Source: an uncultured Candidatus Entotheonella sp. (lineage in GTDB: Bacteria; Tectomicrobia; Entotheonellia; Entotheonellales; Entotheonellaceae). From it: a stretch of DNA of 64,000 nucleotides. Numbering within the stretch: the stretch's first letter is position 1; every line of letters starts with the position of its first letter. The notes under the pieces were generated by a model that saw only the letters and a program-made list of their open reading frames with translations, did not search any database and was not told the origin of the DNA. The stretch covers positions 124,001 through 188,000 of the forward strand of contig OY282375.1 of the NCBI GenBank assembly GCA_958295825.1. Direction: 5' to 3'. This document shows positions 1 through 8,486 of the stretch, one piece after another. The translations under genes were made by a program, and so were the position numbers.

Positions 1-744
1 GCGCGACGCAAGGTCGTTCAGGAAACGGTGCGCGGGGTTGTACGGCTTCCCTGTCCATGTGGGACAGGGGCAGGGTTGGGAAGAAAATTCAAACTGATAC
101 ACTACCCAGGAATACTTGATGTTGACCCCGACTTTCGTCGTGGTATAGTGGTGTAAGCGATTCTTGACTTGGATACATCGCCGTTTCAATCGTCTGAGAG
201 AAGGAATCACCCCTTGGATCGGATGAGTAGACTATAGGCTACCCCCCCCTCCCCCCCGAATTATGTAAGCCCTTCATTTTCATAGACTTATCAACTTTCT
301 CGAATTACTCCGTCCCTGCTGGGTCTACCCTAACCGCCACACGTACGCCTTCTCTCGATACACCTGATCTGCCTTACGTCCCGCCGGCATGCCGACGGGC
401 ACGACGCTTTGCCGAGGCGCCGTTGCGTGCGTGCGAACTGCATCCGGCAAGTAATAGGCACGGGTTCCCGGTATCCATGGACAGGTGCGTGCATTTCCAC
501 AGATGGTCAAGTCACCGCTCCAGCGCGGTGGCTCTATCATCCTACTCAAGCGGTCATACGACAACGGCGTGCTTGGCGCAAATCCTCAACGAATGTTCCA
601 CCTTCGTGCCACAGGACCGCTCACCGACTTGGTCAGGAAAACAGAAGGTCACCTCATCGGATGCTCGAGGCTGATTTGTCCATTATGGCTCTGCCCCGTA
701 GCGTCACGTGAAAACCACCCCGACCTTGGAAAGGAAAACAACTC
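1..744. other. Stretch without a recognisable gene
   Basis: I see no protein-like reading frame with a ribosome binding site and no structured RNA here. Short frames between about 325 and 760 exist on both strands, but none resembles a known family and they overlap one another. The base composition is lower in GC than in the genes that follow. A broken poly-C tract (C8-T-C7) lies at 242-257. The stretch may be decayed accessory DNA ahead of the disrupted lipoprotein gene. Confidence 0.4.
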
Positions 745-1400
745 ATGTCACCGAGACTCGTAGTTTACTGCTTTATGGTTTGCATATTCACTTTCATAGC
801 TACCGGTTGTGGCGGCGGCGGCGAAGACGCGGGCAGCGTCAACTTCGGATCCTAATGCGAGAGCGGGAAGTGATCAGACAGTGGAAGAACGAACAACTGT
901 CACACTTGACGGCTCGGATAGCTCGGACAGCGATGGCGCGGTTACTTCCTACATATGGTCTCAGATTCCAAATGGCGCTCCCTCGGTAACCATCGCAGGT
1001 GCCGGCTCTGATCAGGCAACGTTTCAGGCCCCCGAAGTGACCGCCGATACGGTCCTCGAATTCGAGTTGCGGGTAGTGGACAACAGCGGTGGGACGAATA
1101 CGGACCGCGTTCGTGTAACTGTTACGAACGTCCAACCGATTTCTCAGGTGCTCGGGATCGCTATCATCGGTCTCGGTGAGAGTATTTTGGCTACCGACAG
1201 CAAAACTGTCACAATCCGCGGTGTGTCGGAATCGGACATCGGTATCGAAAGAGTAAGCTACCGCAATCTGACGAATAACACATCAGGCGATGCTATTGGC
1301 ACTGCGGAATGGAGCGCGGAAATCATGCTGGTAGAGGGAGAAAACCAGTTGCGGTTTTCCGTGCTGGCAGTAGACGGTAACACCGCAACGAACGAAACTA
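745..1400 (+). pseudogene. PKD-domain lipoprotein, frameshifted and cut by an insertion sequence
   Basis: An AAAGGA ribosome binding site precedes an ATG that encodes a lipoprotein signal peptide with a lipobox (FIATGC, Cys22) and a poly-Gly linker. The frame stops after 36 residues (GS-stop). The next frame continues from about 809 with a PKD-like domain (GSDQTVEERTTVTLDGSDSS, then a VDNSGG segment), followed by a second immunoglobulin-like domain. A one-base frameshift therefore separates the signal from the mature protein. The second frame runs into an IS element at 1401. Such proteins are surface-anchored, with PKD domains serving adhesion or extracellular binding. A frame matching the upstream one continues past the IS to about 2472 but does not look protein-like. 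The frameshift could be an assembly error; the IS insertion is real sequence. Confidence 0.7.
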
Positions 1401-2336
1401 GAGGCTGTTTCATAACTACCTGATGATAGTCACAAGCAAATGAGTTAGAAGCCATTGAGAAGCTTATTCAGCGTTATCAGCATGCACGCGATAGGAAAGA
1501 AGCCGCGGTAGACCTCAATATAGCGATCCCAGCGCACCACCAAGCGACGAAAATTGCCCACCCAGGAAATCGTTCGCTCAACTTTCCAACGACGTTGGTA
1601 ACGGCGCAGCTTGCGACCATCCTGCAAGGAGGCTCGTTTACGGTTTCTGCGATGCGGGCAAATCAAATCAATGCCCCGAGACCGAAGACGCTGGCGAAGG
1701 GCGTCTGCGTCCGCCGCCTTGTCATAAATGAGACGCGCGGGCTTTTGGCGAGGCCGACCGCGGCCACGACGCGGCGCCGACACCTGCGTCAAGGCCCGCT
1801 CGATCAAGGTCACTTGCGATGCGGACGCCGATTCCAGGAGGTTTCCCAGAGGAACACCTTGGCCGTCTGCCACCACCATCCACTTCGTACCTTTGCCCTT
1901 CTTGGTAGGGCCGACGCAAGGCCCCCTTTTTTGGCCGGGGCAAAGCTGCCGTCAGCAAAGGTTTCGGCCCCATCAAGCTGTCCTTGGCGGTCAAGTTGCG
2001 CCAGAAAGGCGCGCCATGCCTTAAGCCACACCTCTTGTTCCTCCCAGAGGCACAGACGACGCCAACAGGTGCTGGGAGAAGGATAGGACGCTGGCAGGTC
2101 TTTGCAGCGGGCGCCGCTGCGAAGGACCCACAAGATGCCCTCGAAGCAAGGGCGATTGGGGATTGGTTTGGGTCCACCCCAAGGCGAGGCTTGGGGTTTG
2201 GGCAGGAAGGGAGCGATTTTTTCCCACTGCTCATCGCTTAGTTCACTCTTATGGCGGTTCATATCAGGCCTCCTTTCAGCCATTGATTGCATACCAAAAG
2301 GAGGCCTCATGGCAAATTAAGTTATGAAACTGCTTC
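1401..2336 (-). mobile_element. IS5-family (IS427-like) insertion sequence, copy 1
   Basis: This is a 936-bp element bounded by imperfect inverted repeats (GAGGCTGTTTCATAACT at the left, GAAGCAGTTTCATAACT in inverse at the right). TA flanks both ends (1399-1400 and 2337-2338), consistent with a 2-bp target duplication. It encodes a two-frame DDE transposase. A nearly identical copy in opposite orientation lies at 42658-43592; the two differ by about a dozen bases and one single-base indel. Size, two-frame transposase and TA duplication fit the IS427 group. It interrupts the PKD lipoprotein gene. Confidence 0.88.
1445..2262 (-). CDS. IS5-family transposase, two frames joined by -1 frameshifting (copy 1)
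   Basis: The start at 2262 (MNRHKSELSDEQW) follows a strong AAAGGAGG site. The first frame carries the N-terminal DUF4096-type domain (WEKIAPFLP, then RSGARCKDLP) and the first catalytic Asp (TFADGSFAP). A run of six A and five G on the coding strand (1922-1932) precedes the point where the second frame takes over by a -1 shift. The second frame carries the remaining catalytic residues, Asp in ARLIYDKAAD and Glu in RRWKVERTISW, and ends at 1445. This two-frame layout is usual for IS427-group transposases. All three catalytic residues are present, so the enzyme may be active if frameshifting occurs. Confidence 0.82.
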
Positions 2337-2591
2337 TACGTCGCATTTGGGATACCAGAAGGGGCACTTGTTTCCGCCGATTGTTCATAGTGACCCGCGG
2401 TCATTCTCCAGATTGTCCCACACATCTCCGCATCTGCTCTTCCCAATTTCTCAAGCATCGGTTTCCGTATGACTATACGGCACCCGCAATAGGCAAACCA
2501 ACCGCCGAATCCGGCGCCGTAGTAAACCAGGCTTAGGAGTGCAAACCGCTATAAGTACCGCGGAAATCTACCCAATAAATACCCACAGCGC

Positions 2592-2619
2592 TTGACATCC
2601 CCACTGACCCTCGCATAAT
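2592..2619 (+). promoter_or_regulatory. Sigma70-like promoter for the MaoC gene
   Basis: A TTGACA -35 box at 2592-2597 and a CATAAT -10 box at 2614-2619 are separated by 16 bases. They lie about 57 bases before the MaoC start codon. Both boxes are near consensus. The assignment is by inspection. Confidence 0.6.
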
Positions 2620-2675
2620 CGCCTTCATTATTACCCTTGACACCTTGTCAATTCTGACGGCAGGAGGATATCCAC

Positions 2676-3131
2676 ATGAAAGTGTTTTCCGGAATTGAAG
2701 AGGCAAAGGAATACGTCGGCAAAGAAATCGGCGCCAGCCCCTGGTACGACGTGACGCAGGAGCGCATCAACGCCTTCGCCGACGCCACCGGCGATCACCA
2801 GTGGATTCACGTCGACGTTGAGCGCGCCAAGAACGAATCGCCCTTTGGCGGACCGGTGGCGCACGGCTATTTCACGTTGTCCCTGGCGCCCAAAATGACG
2901 TGGGAAGTGTACAAAATGGAAGGCGTCAAGATGGGGGTCAACTACGGCGTCAACAAGGTGCGTTTTCCCGCTCCGGTGCCCGCCGGCAGCCGCATCCGCA
3001 TGCGCCTTGAGCTCAAGGAGTTGCAGGACATCGAAGGCGGCGCGCAGGCCGTCATGCTGATGACCTTCGAGCGCGAGGGGCAAGAGAAACCGGTGTGTGT
3101 AGCCGAATCGGTATCGCGTTGGTACGTGTGA
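2676..3131 (+). CDS. MaoC-family (R)-specific enoyl-CoA hydratase
   Basis: This 151-residue single hot-dog protein has the hydratase-2 motif in ATGDHQWIHVD, with Asp40 and His45 as the expected catalytic pair. Family members hydrate trans-2-enoyl-CoA to the (R)-3-hydroxyacyl-CoA in fatty-acid oxidation, polyhydroxyalkanoate supply or degradation of unusual acyl groups. Length and the following PFGGPVAHGYFTLSL segment match stand-alone bacterial MaoC proteins. The start is fixed by GGAGGATATCCAC-ATG. A good promoter lies upstream, and the next reading frame starts one base after the stop, so the two were probably co-transcribed. The exact substrate cannot be read from the sequence. Confidence 0.88.
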   Translation: MKVFSGIEEAKEYVGKEIGASPWYDVTQERINAFADATGDHQWIHVDVERAKNESPFGGPVAHGYFTLSLAPKMTWEVYKMEGVKMGVNYGVNKVRFPAPVPAGSRIRMRLELKELQDIEGGAQAVMLMTFEREGQEKPVCVAESVSRWYV

Positions 3132-3132
3132 A

Positions 3133-4154
3133 ATGACCCCGCCTGACGTTCCCTCCACGGCGACTCCGCTGCCCGGCAACGTCGCGGCAGAGCGCGGCTC
3201 GCAAGGCCCCGAGGCGGCGCTGATCAACAAAATACGCGCCGCCGCCCTCGACGACCTGTTTCTCAAGCTGAAAGAAGACTTGGTCGAGCTGTTCGAGGTC
3301 GAACAGCTCACGCTCTACGCCATCGACCGCGAGAACCGGGAACTGTACTCGCGCTTCCTGCTCGATTCCCTGCAAGGCATTCAGGAAATCCGCGTGCCCA
3401 TCGACGCCACCAGCGTATCGGGCTACTGCGCCCGATACGGCAAGACCCTCAACCTTGGCGACGTGTATGACGCCGATGAGCTGGCGGCCATCGGTCCGCA
3501 CCTGACCTTCAAACGCTCGTGGGACGAGCGCAGCGGCTTTCGCACCCGGCAGATGCTCGCCGTTCCTATCCTGGTGGACGGCAAATACCTGATGGGCGTG
3601 CTGCTGCTCATCAACAAGCGCAACGGCGGGCGCTTCACCGCTGAAGAGGAGAGCTTCGCGGGCACCATCGCCGAGGCCATCGGCAGCGCCATTCGCCAGC
3701 ACAACACCGCCGCCCGGCAGCAAACGGCCAGCCCAGTTCGATCACTTGCTGGAACAGGCGATCCTCTCTCTCGCTGAACTGGAAAACGCCATGGCCGAGG
3801 CGCTGCAGCTGCGACACGGAATCGGTGCTGCTGGACACCTACCAGATTTCCAAAGCGAGCATCGGGCGGGCGCTAAGCCAGCATTACGGCTGTCCATTCG
3901 TGGCCTACGACGAGCGGGCGGCGGTCGATGCCGGCCTGCTGAGAGGCCTGAACGTCGCCTACCTGCGGATGAATTATTGGATGCCGCTGCGCCGTAACGG
4001 GGACCACCACGCCATTCAATCGCGCGCCCGGGTGACCGAAATTGCGGCTTTGGCCCGGCAGCAGGGCATGACCACCCTGTTGCAGGACGGTGTGCTAAAG
4101 GTGCTGGGCGGATTGACGGACCTGACACAGGTCAAAGCAGTCGCCGACAGGTAG
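3133..4154 (+). pseudogene. GAF-GspE/PilB-type secretion ATPase gene, core deleted and frameshifted
   Basis: The first 200 residues form a GAF domain (VEQLTLYAID, then VSGYCARYGK, then AVPILVDGKYLMGVLLLINK). The frame then shifts twice, near 3735 and 3815. The next segments (FDHLLEQAILSLAELENA; LLDTYQISKASIGRALSQHY with CPFVAYDE) match the N-terminal MshEN-type domain of GspE/PilB ATPases. After NYWMPLRRNGD the sequence jumps to HHAIQSRARVTEIAALAR and GMTTLLQDGVLKVLGG, which is the extreme C-terminus of that family. The ATPase core, with Walker A and B boxes and roughly 350 residues, is missing. The ancestor was probably a GAF-regulated ATPase of a type IV pilus or type II secretion system. 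Three independent lesions make function very unlikely. Confidence 0.8.
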
Positions 4155-4165
4155 GCGGAACCATC

Positions 4166-4780
4166 ATGCCTCGTCTGCAACTCCCGGACGGCTCTCTGAT
4201 TTCTTACGAATCAACCGGAGATGGCTTCCCCCTTATCCTGCTTCCCGGCCCCGAGGGTATCGCCGCTTGGTTGCCCCACATGCCCCTCCTCGGCGAGCTC
4301 TGCCATGTCATGGCTTACGATTTTTACCAGTCGCAACCGGCCACCGAATACCTATCCGCCTTTCTTGATACGCTGCGCCTGGAGCGCGTTTACTTGGCCA
4401 GCCCTGTTCCCGCCTGGATACCAGCCTTGCAGTTCGCCCGCCATCGGCCCAAAGCTCTCGAAGCCCTCCTCCTCGTGGACCTTCCCGGCCCTGCGGCCGA
4501 GGCTCCACCGCTTGATTTCACCCTCGCCACACATCTGTCCAGCCTGACCCTGCCGACTTTCATCCTGCTCGCCCACGAGGCCAGTCCGTCGCGTGCCGCG
4601 ACGGACTTCCTCTCAACCCATCTCCCTCATTGCCGAACCCTCACCATGGGCCGGCTTGACCAGGACCAACCCGACCTTCCCAAGGAACCCCACCGCCAGT
4701 TCCCGCACCTCATGATGCGGTTCCTCCTCGACCGTGAACGGCACCGCAACCTCGTGCGGGGCGCCTCGTTTTTGTTGTAG
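4166..4780 (+). CDS. Alpha/beta-hydrolase-fold protein lacking the usual nucleophile
   Basis: This 204-residue protein begins like an alpha/beta hydrolase (LPDGSLISYESTGDGFPLILLPG, the HG-type oxyanion strand) and has the helix and strand spacing of that fold. Where GxSxG is expected it has VYLASPVPAWIPALQFA, with no serine elbow. The C-terminal half (LPTFILLAHEA) resembles the strand that normally leads to the catalytic Asp. It is shorter than a typical 260-280-residue hydrolase, so the cap and C-terminus are reduced. It starts 11 bases after the broken GspE-like gene. It may be a non-catalytic relative or a decaying gene. The original reaction is unknown. Confidence 0.55.
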   Translation: MPRLQLPDGSLISYESTGDGFPLILLPGPEGIAAWLPHMPLLGELCHVMAYDFYQSQPATEYLSAFLDTLRLERVYLASPVPAWIPALQFARHRPKALEALLLVDLPGPAAEAPPLDFTLATHLSSLTLPTFILLAHEASPSRAATDFLSTHLPHCRTLTMGRLDQDQPDLPKEPHRQFPHLMMRFLLDRERHRNLVRGASFLL

Positions 4781-4815
4781 GCAGCGGGTTCGAAACCTGT
4801 CCCGACGACGCCCCG

Positions 4816-5004
4816 CTATCGACGTCCACGGATGTGGTACAGGTAGTACGCCTGCAGGACAGCGGCCAACAGCGGGACGCCGACTCGGAGGACCATCCCC
4901 AAGGGACCGGCGTGCTCGCCACGCCAGCCAAGGCGGAAAGCCAGGAGCAGACAAACGACAATGCCGCTGGCGATGAGGATGCGGTGGATTCTCAAGAGCG
5001 TCAC
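4816..5004 (-). CDS. Small two-helix membrane protein
   Basis: A GTG start at 5004 is preceded by GCGAGG at eight bases. The frame encodes 62 residues with two hydrophobic segments (ILIASGIVVCLLLAF and MVLRVGVPLLAAVLQAYYLY) and an Arg-rich C-terminus. I do not recognise a family. It follows a palindromic repeat (5038-5070) and the secreted-protein gene on the same strand. Its small size makes the call moderate. Confidence 0.5.
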   Translation of the reverse strand: MTLLRIHRILIASGIVVCLLLAFRLGWRGEHAGPLGMVLRVGVPLLAAVLQAYYLYHIRGRR

Positions 5005-5037
5005 GTGCGTAACCTCGCATCGGGAGACCAATAGGTC

Positions 5038-5070
5038 GTAGGTCGGATTGCGCCTTGCGAATCCGACATT
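5038..5070. repeat. REP-like palindrome GTCGGATT...AATCCGAC, copy 1
   Basis: A 33-bp imperfect palindrome with arms GTCGGATT and AATCCGAC around a short GC-rich loop. Related copies lie at 15421-15453, 21801-21831 and 49777-49810. It sits between two minus-strand genes. Confidence 0.75.
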
Positions 5071-5080
5071 CCACCGCAAG

Positions 5081-6226
5081 TCAGTAAGTGCGGGTAACAC
5101 GATAGGGGGTGATTTCGGCGTGGGTGAAGCCGGCCTGGGGCGACAGGAATTCGACCTGGAGAACGTAGCCCTCGGCATCACGGGTATAGTTGACGAATCG
5201 AAAGCCGGCCGCGGCTTCGCTGTCCGGGATTTGGCGGCGCTTTCTGCCGTGTTGCGAGATTAATTGACGCAGGCTTTGCCAGTCACGGATCAGGGCTTCG
5301 TCCGGCGGGACGTTGTCATTATCGACCGTGTAGCGGCTGATCGCCTCGCGGATGTTTTGCAAGGACCTTTCCAAATCCGCGTCGACTACCTGGACCGCTG
5401 GCTTCCTTAGTTTCAGACGCTGCGCCAGGCGTTTCCAGAACCGCCGCTTTTTGGGCTCCGACTGGACGGCCGCGGCACCGACCTGAGAAGGGGAGCGGAA
5501 GGTATCGTTGAATCCCTGCAAGGTGGCGTGGAATTGGGCGTCGGACAGGAGCCGACCGACATCCGTCGAGGTTGTCGTAACGATGGGTTCCTGAAGCGGC
5601 GGTTCCGGCACGCTGGTCGCCGGCTGCGAAATCGCAGCGTCGGCTTGACCAGCCGGTGCGCGCGCCACCTGACCGCCGGGCAGTCGCCCCAGGCGGGCGA
5701 ATCTGGCGTCCGCAATCGCGCTGATTAACCATACGTCGACTTCGCGGATCAGCGTAAACCGCAGCCGCGACTCCTCCATGGGAAAATTCACCGTGGTCAG
5801 ATAGGTGTCGATTGCCGTGATGATGTCGTACGGCTCCGCGCCCTGCTTCGGCAGCACCGCCCATTCGTACAGGTGTGCCACGTCGGGCGAGGACCGGATC
5901 GCCGTCACGTATACCTGATTCTCGCCGACCGGCGTCGTACCGGTGATGGTGTAACGGAACGCCTGCACGAACTTCTGGCTGAGGAACAACTCCGCCGTCG
6001 CCGTGGGAAGGCCTGCACCGCCCGCACCAAACAGCCAACTGCCGAAAATCGATCCGTCCATGTTGGCGCTTTCAAGCGTCAGGGTGCGCGCCTCGGCAAA
6101 CCGACCCTGCGACAACGCCGCGATGTACTGCTCCACCACACGGTCCGGCTCGCTCTGGGCGTATGCCAAGCTACTTAACTGCAACAATATCAGCGCACCC
6201 GAAAGTATCCAGTATCTTTGTGACAT
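5081..6226 (-). CDS. Secreted protein of unknown function
   Basis: This 381-residue protein starts at MSQRYW after GGGAGGCGGAAACGA-ATG, with a clear signal peptide (WILSGALILLQLSSLAYA). The mature N-terminal half, about residues 25-190, looks like an NTF2/DUF4864-type helix-sheet domain (VEQYIAALSQGRFAEARTLT). A Pro/Gln-rich linker follows near residues 195-225, then a basic segment (PKKRRFWKRLAQRLKLRK) and a C-terminal domain. It is presumably periplasmic. I cannot assign a function. It is transcribed away from the Fe-S carrier gene, and the two 5' ends face each other across about 275 bases. Confidence 0.7.
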   Translation of the reverse strand: MSQRYWILSGALILLQLSSLAYAQSEPDRVVEQYIAALSQGRFAEARTLTLESANMDGSIFGSWLFGAGGAGLPTATAELFLSQKFVQAFRYTITGTTPVGENQVYVTAIRSSPDVAHLYEWAVLPKQGAEPYDIITAIDTYLTTVNFPMEESRLRFTLIREVDVWLISAIADARFARLGRLPGGQVARAPAGQADAAISQPATSVPEPPLQEPIVTTTSTDVGRLLSDAQFHATLQGFNDTFRSPSQVGAAAVQSEPKKRRFWKRLAQRLKLRKPAVQVVDADLERSLQNIREAISRYTVDNDNVPPDEALIRDWQSLRQLISQHGRKRRQIPDSEAAAGFRFVNYTRDAEGYVLQVEFLSPQAGFTHAEITPYRVTRTY

Positions 6227-6367
6227 TCGTTTCCGCCTCCCAAAAGCCGTATCTGTATCAACGATGTAGAGTTCTGAATTGTTACCATAACACGACGCTC
6301 GAATCACGTCCTTTCGGTTCCGCGCGGCTAGGGAAGCCCAAGTTGTCTGGCGGGTCTACGCAGCTAT

Positions 6368-6396
6368 TTGAATCCGCCCAATCCGGTGTGCTACAC
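6368..6396 (+). promoter_or_regulatory. Putative promoter for the Fe-S carrier gene
   Basis: TTGAAT at 6368-6373 and CTACAC at 6391-6396 are separated by 17 bases, about 107 bases upstream of the start codon. The match is moderate and made by inspection. Confidence 0.35.
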
Positions 6397-6502
6397 TTCC
6401 TCCGAAATCCTAGGCGAAGCGCACTGTTCATGCCGCATACATGGTTTCAAGGCAAACCAAACCCCGCTATATTCTTCGCGCAATGTTAAAAGGAGAAGTC
6501 AG

Positions 6503-6814
6503 ATGATCACCATCACGGAAGCCGCCGCCGAAAAGATCAAGGAGTTGACTCCCGATCCTCAGTACGCCCTGCGCATGCGGGTTGTTGGGGGTGGCTGCTC
6601 GGGCCTGCAATACCAGATGGGCCTCGAAGACGAACAGAATCCCGGCGACAAAGTGCTGACCAGCAACGGCATCAAAGTCCTCGTCGACATGAAAAGCGCC
6701 CTGTACCTCGCCGGCGCCGAAGTCGATTACATCAATGGCCTGATGGAATCCGGTTTCAAAATCACCAATCCCAACGCCAAGACGACGTGCGGCTGCGGAC
6801 AGTCGTTCCACTAA
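6503..6814 (+). CDS. A-type iron-sulfur cluster carrier/insertion protein (ErpA/IscA family)
   Basis: This 103-residue HesB/IscA-fold protein has the three conserved cysteines of A-type carriers: Cys32 in GGGCSG and Cys96/Cys98 in TTCGCG. These bind a [2Fe-2S] or [4Fe-4S] cluster for delivery to apo-proteins. The length is normal for ErpA or IscA. The ATG follows AAAGGAGAAGTCAG. It lies 117 bases before nuoA, a sensible place because the neighbouring NuoG and NuoI need many clusters. No iscS or iscU is nearby, so ErpA is more likely than isc-operon IscA, but the two cannot be separated by sequence alone. Confidence 0.9.
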   Translation: MITITEAAAEKIKELTPDPQYALRMRVVGGGCSGLQYQMGLEDEQNPGDKVLTSNGIKVLVDMKSALYLAGAEVDYINGLMESGFKITNPNAKTTCGCGQSFH

Positions 6815-6829
6815 TCCGCGCCTGACACC

Positions 6830-6862
6830 AGCCCCCACGAACGCCCCGGCGCTCTGGGGGCT
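6830..6862 (+). terminator. Weak hairpin after the Fe-S carrier gene
   Basis: AGCCCCC at 6830-6836 can pair with GGGGGCT at 6856-6862 across a 19-base GC-rich loop. No T-tract follows, so it may only attenuate readthrough into nuoA. Confidence 0.25.
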
Positions 6863-6931
6863 TCAGCGTTCTGCCCACTCATCCGACGCTGCCCCTCCCC
6901 GCTTGCGGTACCCGTATGGAGAGCACCGCCT

Positions 6932-7306
6932 ATGTTTGACGGTTTCTACAACGCCTTCTGGTTCCTGGTCGTCGGCTGCCTGTTCGTCCTCGTGAACCTC
7001 TTCGTCAGCAGCCTCATCCGCCCAGCCGACCCGCATGAAGAAAAACTCCTGCCCTACGAATGCGGCGAGGAATCCAGCGGCACCGGTTTTGTGCGCTTCA
7101 ATCCCCGCTTCTACATCATCGGCCTCATCTTCCTCATTTTCGACATTGAAACCGTGTTCATCTTCCCTTGGGCCGTCATTCTCAAAGGCGCCGGCCCCTT
7201 CGTGCTCATCGAGATGGTGATCTTCCTGGCCATTCTGGTGGTCGGCTTGGTATACGCTTGGGGCAAGGGCGATCTGGAATGGATCAAACAGCCAACCCAG
7301 TGGTAA
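6932..7306 (+). CDS. nuoA: NADH-quinone oxidoreductase subunit A
   Basis: This 124-residue membrane subunit of complex I has three transmembrane helices (FWFLVVGCLFVLVNLFV, YIIGLIFLIFDIETVFIF, LIEMVIFLAILVVGLVYAW). The inter-helix loop has the conserved YECG motif and the second helix has FDIE, as in NuoA/ND3. The subunit lies at the junction of the quinone-binding module and the membrane arm. The start codon is ATG. NuoH follows 40 bases later without the usual nuoBCDEF genes between. Confidence 0.95.
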   Translation: MFDGFYNAFWFLVVGCLFVLVNLFVSSLIRPADPHEEKLLPYECGEESSGTGFVRFNPRFYIIGLIFLIFDIETVFIFPWAVILKGAGPFVLIEMVIFLAILVVGLVYAWGKGDLEWIKQPTQW

Positions 7307-7346
7307 GGCCGCGGGTCTGGTGACGACGTGACGTAAGGAGAAGTGT

Positions 7347-8429
7347 GTGCTTGTCGAATGGGTGGCGTGGCTGATACGCACGGTTGCCGAGTTTGTCCTG
7401 CCTTTCACGGCCTCTTGGAGTTGGATTCCGTGGTACACCATTGCCCTGCTGCACGTTGCTGCGGGTCTGCTGGTGGTCATTTCCATTCTCACCATGTTTC
7501 TCGTCTGGCTGGAACGCAAGGTGTCGGCTCATGTGCAGGACCGCCTGGGCCCAATGCGCGTGGGCGGCTGGCATGGCTGGGCGCAGTCCATTGCCGACGG
7601 TCTCAAGCTGCTGCTCAAGGAGGACATTATCCCGGCGATGGCCGACAAGCCGTTATTCAAAATCGCACCGTTGCTGATTTTCGGGGCGACCTTCATGTCC
7701 TTCGTCGCCCTGCCGTTCAGTCAAAATCTCATCGTTTCCAACCTGAATATCGGCATTCTCTACATCTACGGCATCTCGACGGTAGTGGTCATCGGCATCA
7801 TCATGGCCGGCTGGGCGTCCAACAACAAATGGTCGCTGCTTGGCGCCATGCGGTCGGCAGCACAGTTGGTGAGTTATGAAATTCCAGTTGGCCTGTCCTT
7901 GCTCGCCGGTGTGGTAATGGCAGGGTCGCTGAGCACGGTGGAAATCAGTCTGGCGCAGAGCGGCGGCATCTGGAACTGGTTCATCTGGCGCTGCTTCCCG
8001 TTCGGCTTCCTTGCTGCCATCGCGCTTTACATCGGCGCCTTGGCGGAAACCAACCGCACGCCGTTCGACTTGGCAGAGGCCGAGTCGGAACTGGTGTCCG
8101 GCTACCACACCGAGTACAGCGGCTTCCGCTGGGCCCTCTTTTTTCTTGCCGAATACGCCAACATGTTCGTGGCCAGCGCCCTCGTCGTGGTACTCTTCCT
8201 TGGCGGCTTCTCCGGCATCATCCCCATCGGCTTCGTGCCCGACGTCATTGCCGGCCCGTTCTGGTTCCTGTCGAAAACACTGTTCCTGGTCTTCGTGATG
8301 ATGTGGATTCGCTGGACGCTGCCGCGCCTGCGCGTCGACCAGCTCATGGGCCTGTGCTGGAAATACTTGATCCCTATCGCCCTGGTCAATTTGGGAGCAA
8401 TTGGCCTGTGGACATCCATGAGCTCATGA
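7347..8429 (+). CDS. nuoH: NADH-quinone oxidoreductase subunit H
   Basis: This 360-residue multi-pass protein of the ND1/NuoH family contributes to the quinone chamber of complex I. Conserved segments include WLERKVSAHVQDRLGPMRVG near residues 51-70, LKLLLKEDIIP, and the charged loop AETNRTPFDLAEAESELVSGY, which carries the acidic residues linked to quinone entry and proton coupling. The start is GTG after AAGGAGAAGT. Length and hydrophobic profile are normal. NuoG follows 57 bases downstream. Confidence 0.95.
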   Translation: MLVEWVAWLIRTVAEFVLPFTASWSWIPWYTIALLHVAAGLLVVISILTMFLVWLERKVSAHVQDRLGPMRVGGWHGWAQSIADGLKLLLKEDIIPAMADKPLFKIAPLLIFGATFMSFVALPFSQNLIVSNLNIGILYIYGISTVVVIGIIMAGWASNNKWSLLGAMRSAAQLVSYEIPVGLSLLAGVVMAGSLSTVEISLAQSGGIWNWFIWRCFPFGFLAAIALYIGALAETNRTPFDLAEAESELVSGYHTEYSGFRWALFFLAEYANMFVASALVVVLFLGGFSGIIPIGFVPDVIAGPFWFLSKTLFLVFVMMWIRWTLPRLRVDQLMGLCWKYLIPIALVNLGAIGLWTSMSS

Positions 8430-8486
8430 CACCCATGCCGTGTCCGGCGCCCCTACAATCGGCCCGACCTTCCCTAGGAAGCAACC

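Noticed and set aside
409-763. Several overlapping short reading frames
   Set aside because: No ribosome binding site, no recognisable family, and several frames overlap on both strands.
2339-2472. Continuation of the PKD lipoprotein frame beyond the IS
   Set aside because: The frame is open when the IS and one TA are removed, but the predicted residues are not domain-like, so I could not support a true 3' end.
4785-4815. GGGTTCGAAACC sequence resembling a tRNA T arm after the hydrolase-like gene
   Set aside because: No matching acceptor 5' strand, D arm or anticodon arm is found upstream on that strand, so it is not a tRNA; it could at most be a chance match or fragment.
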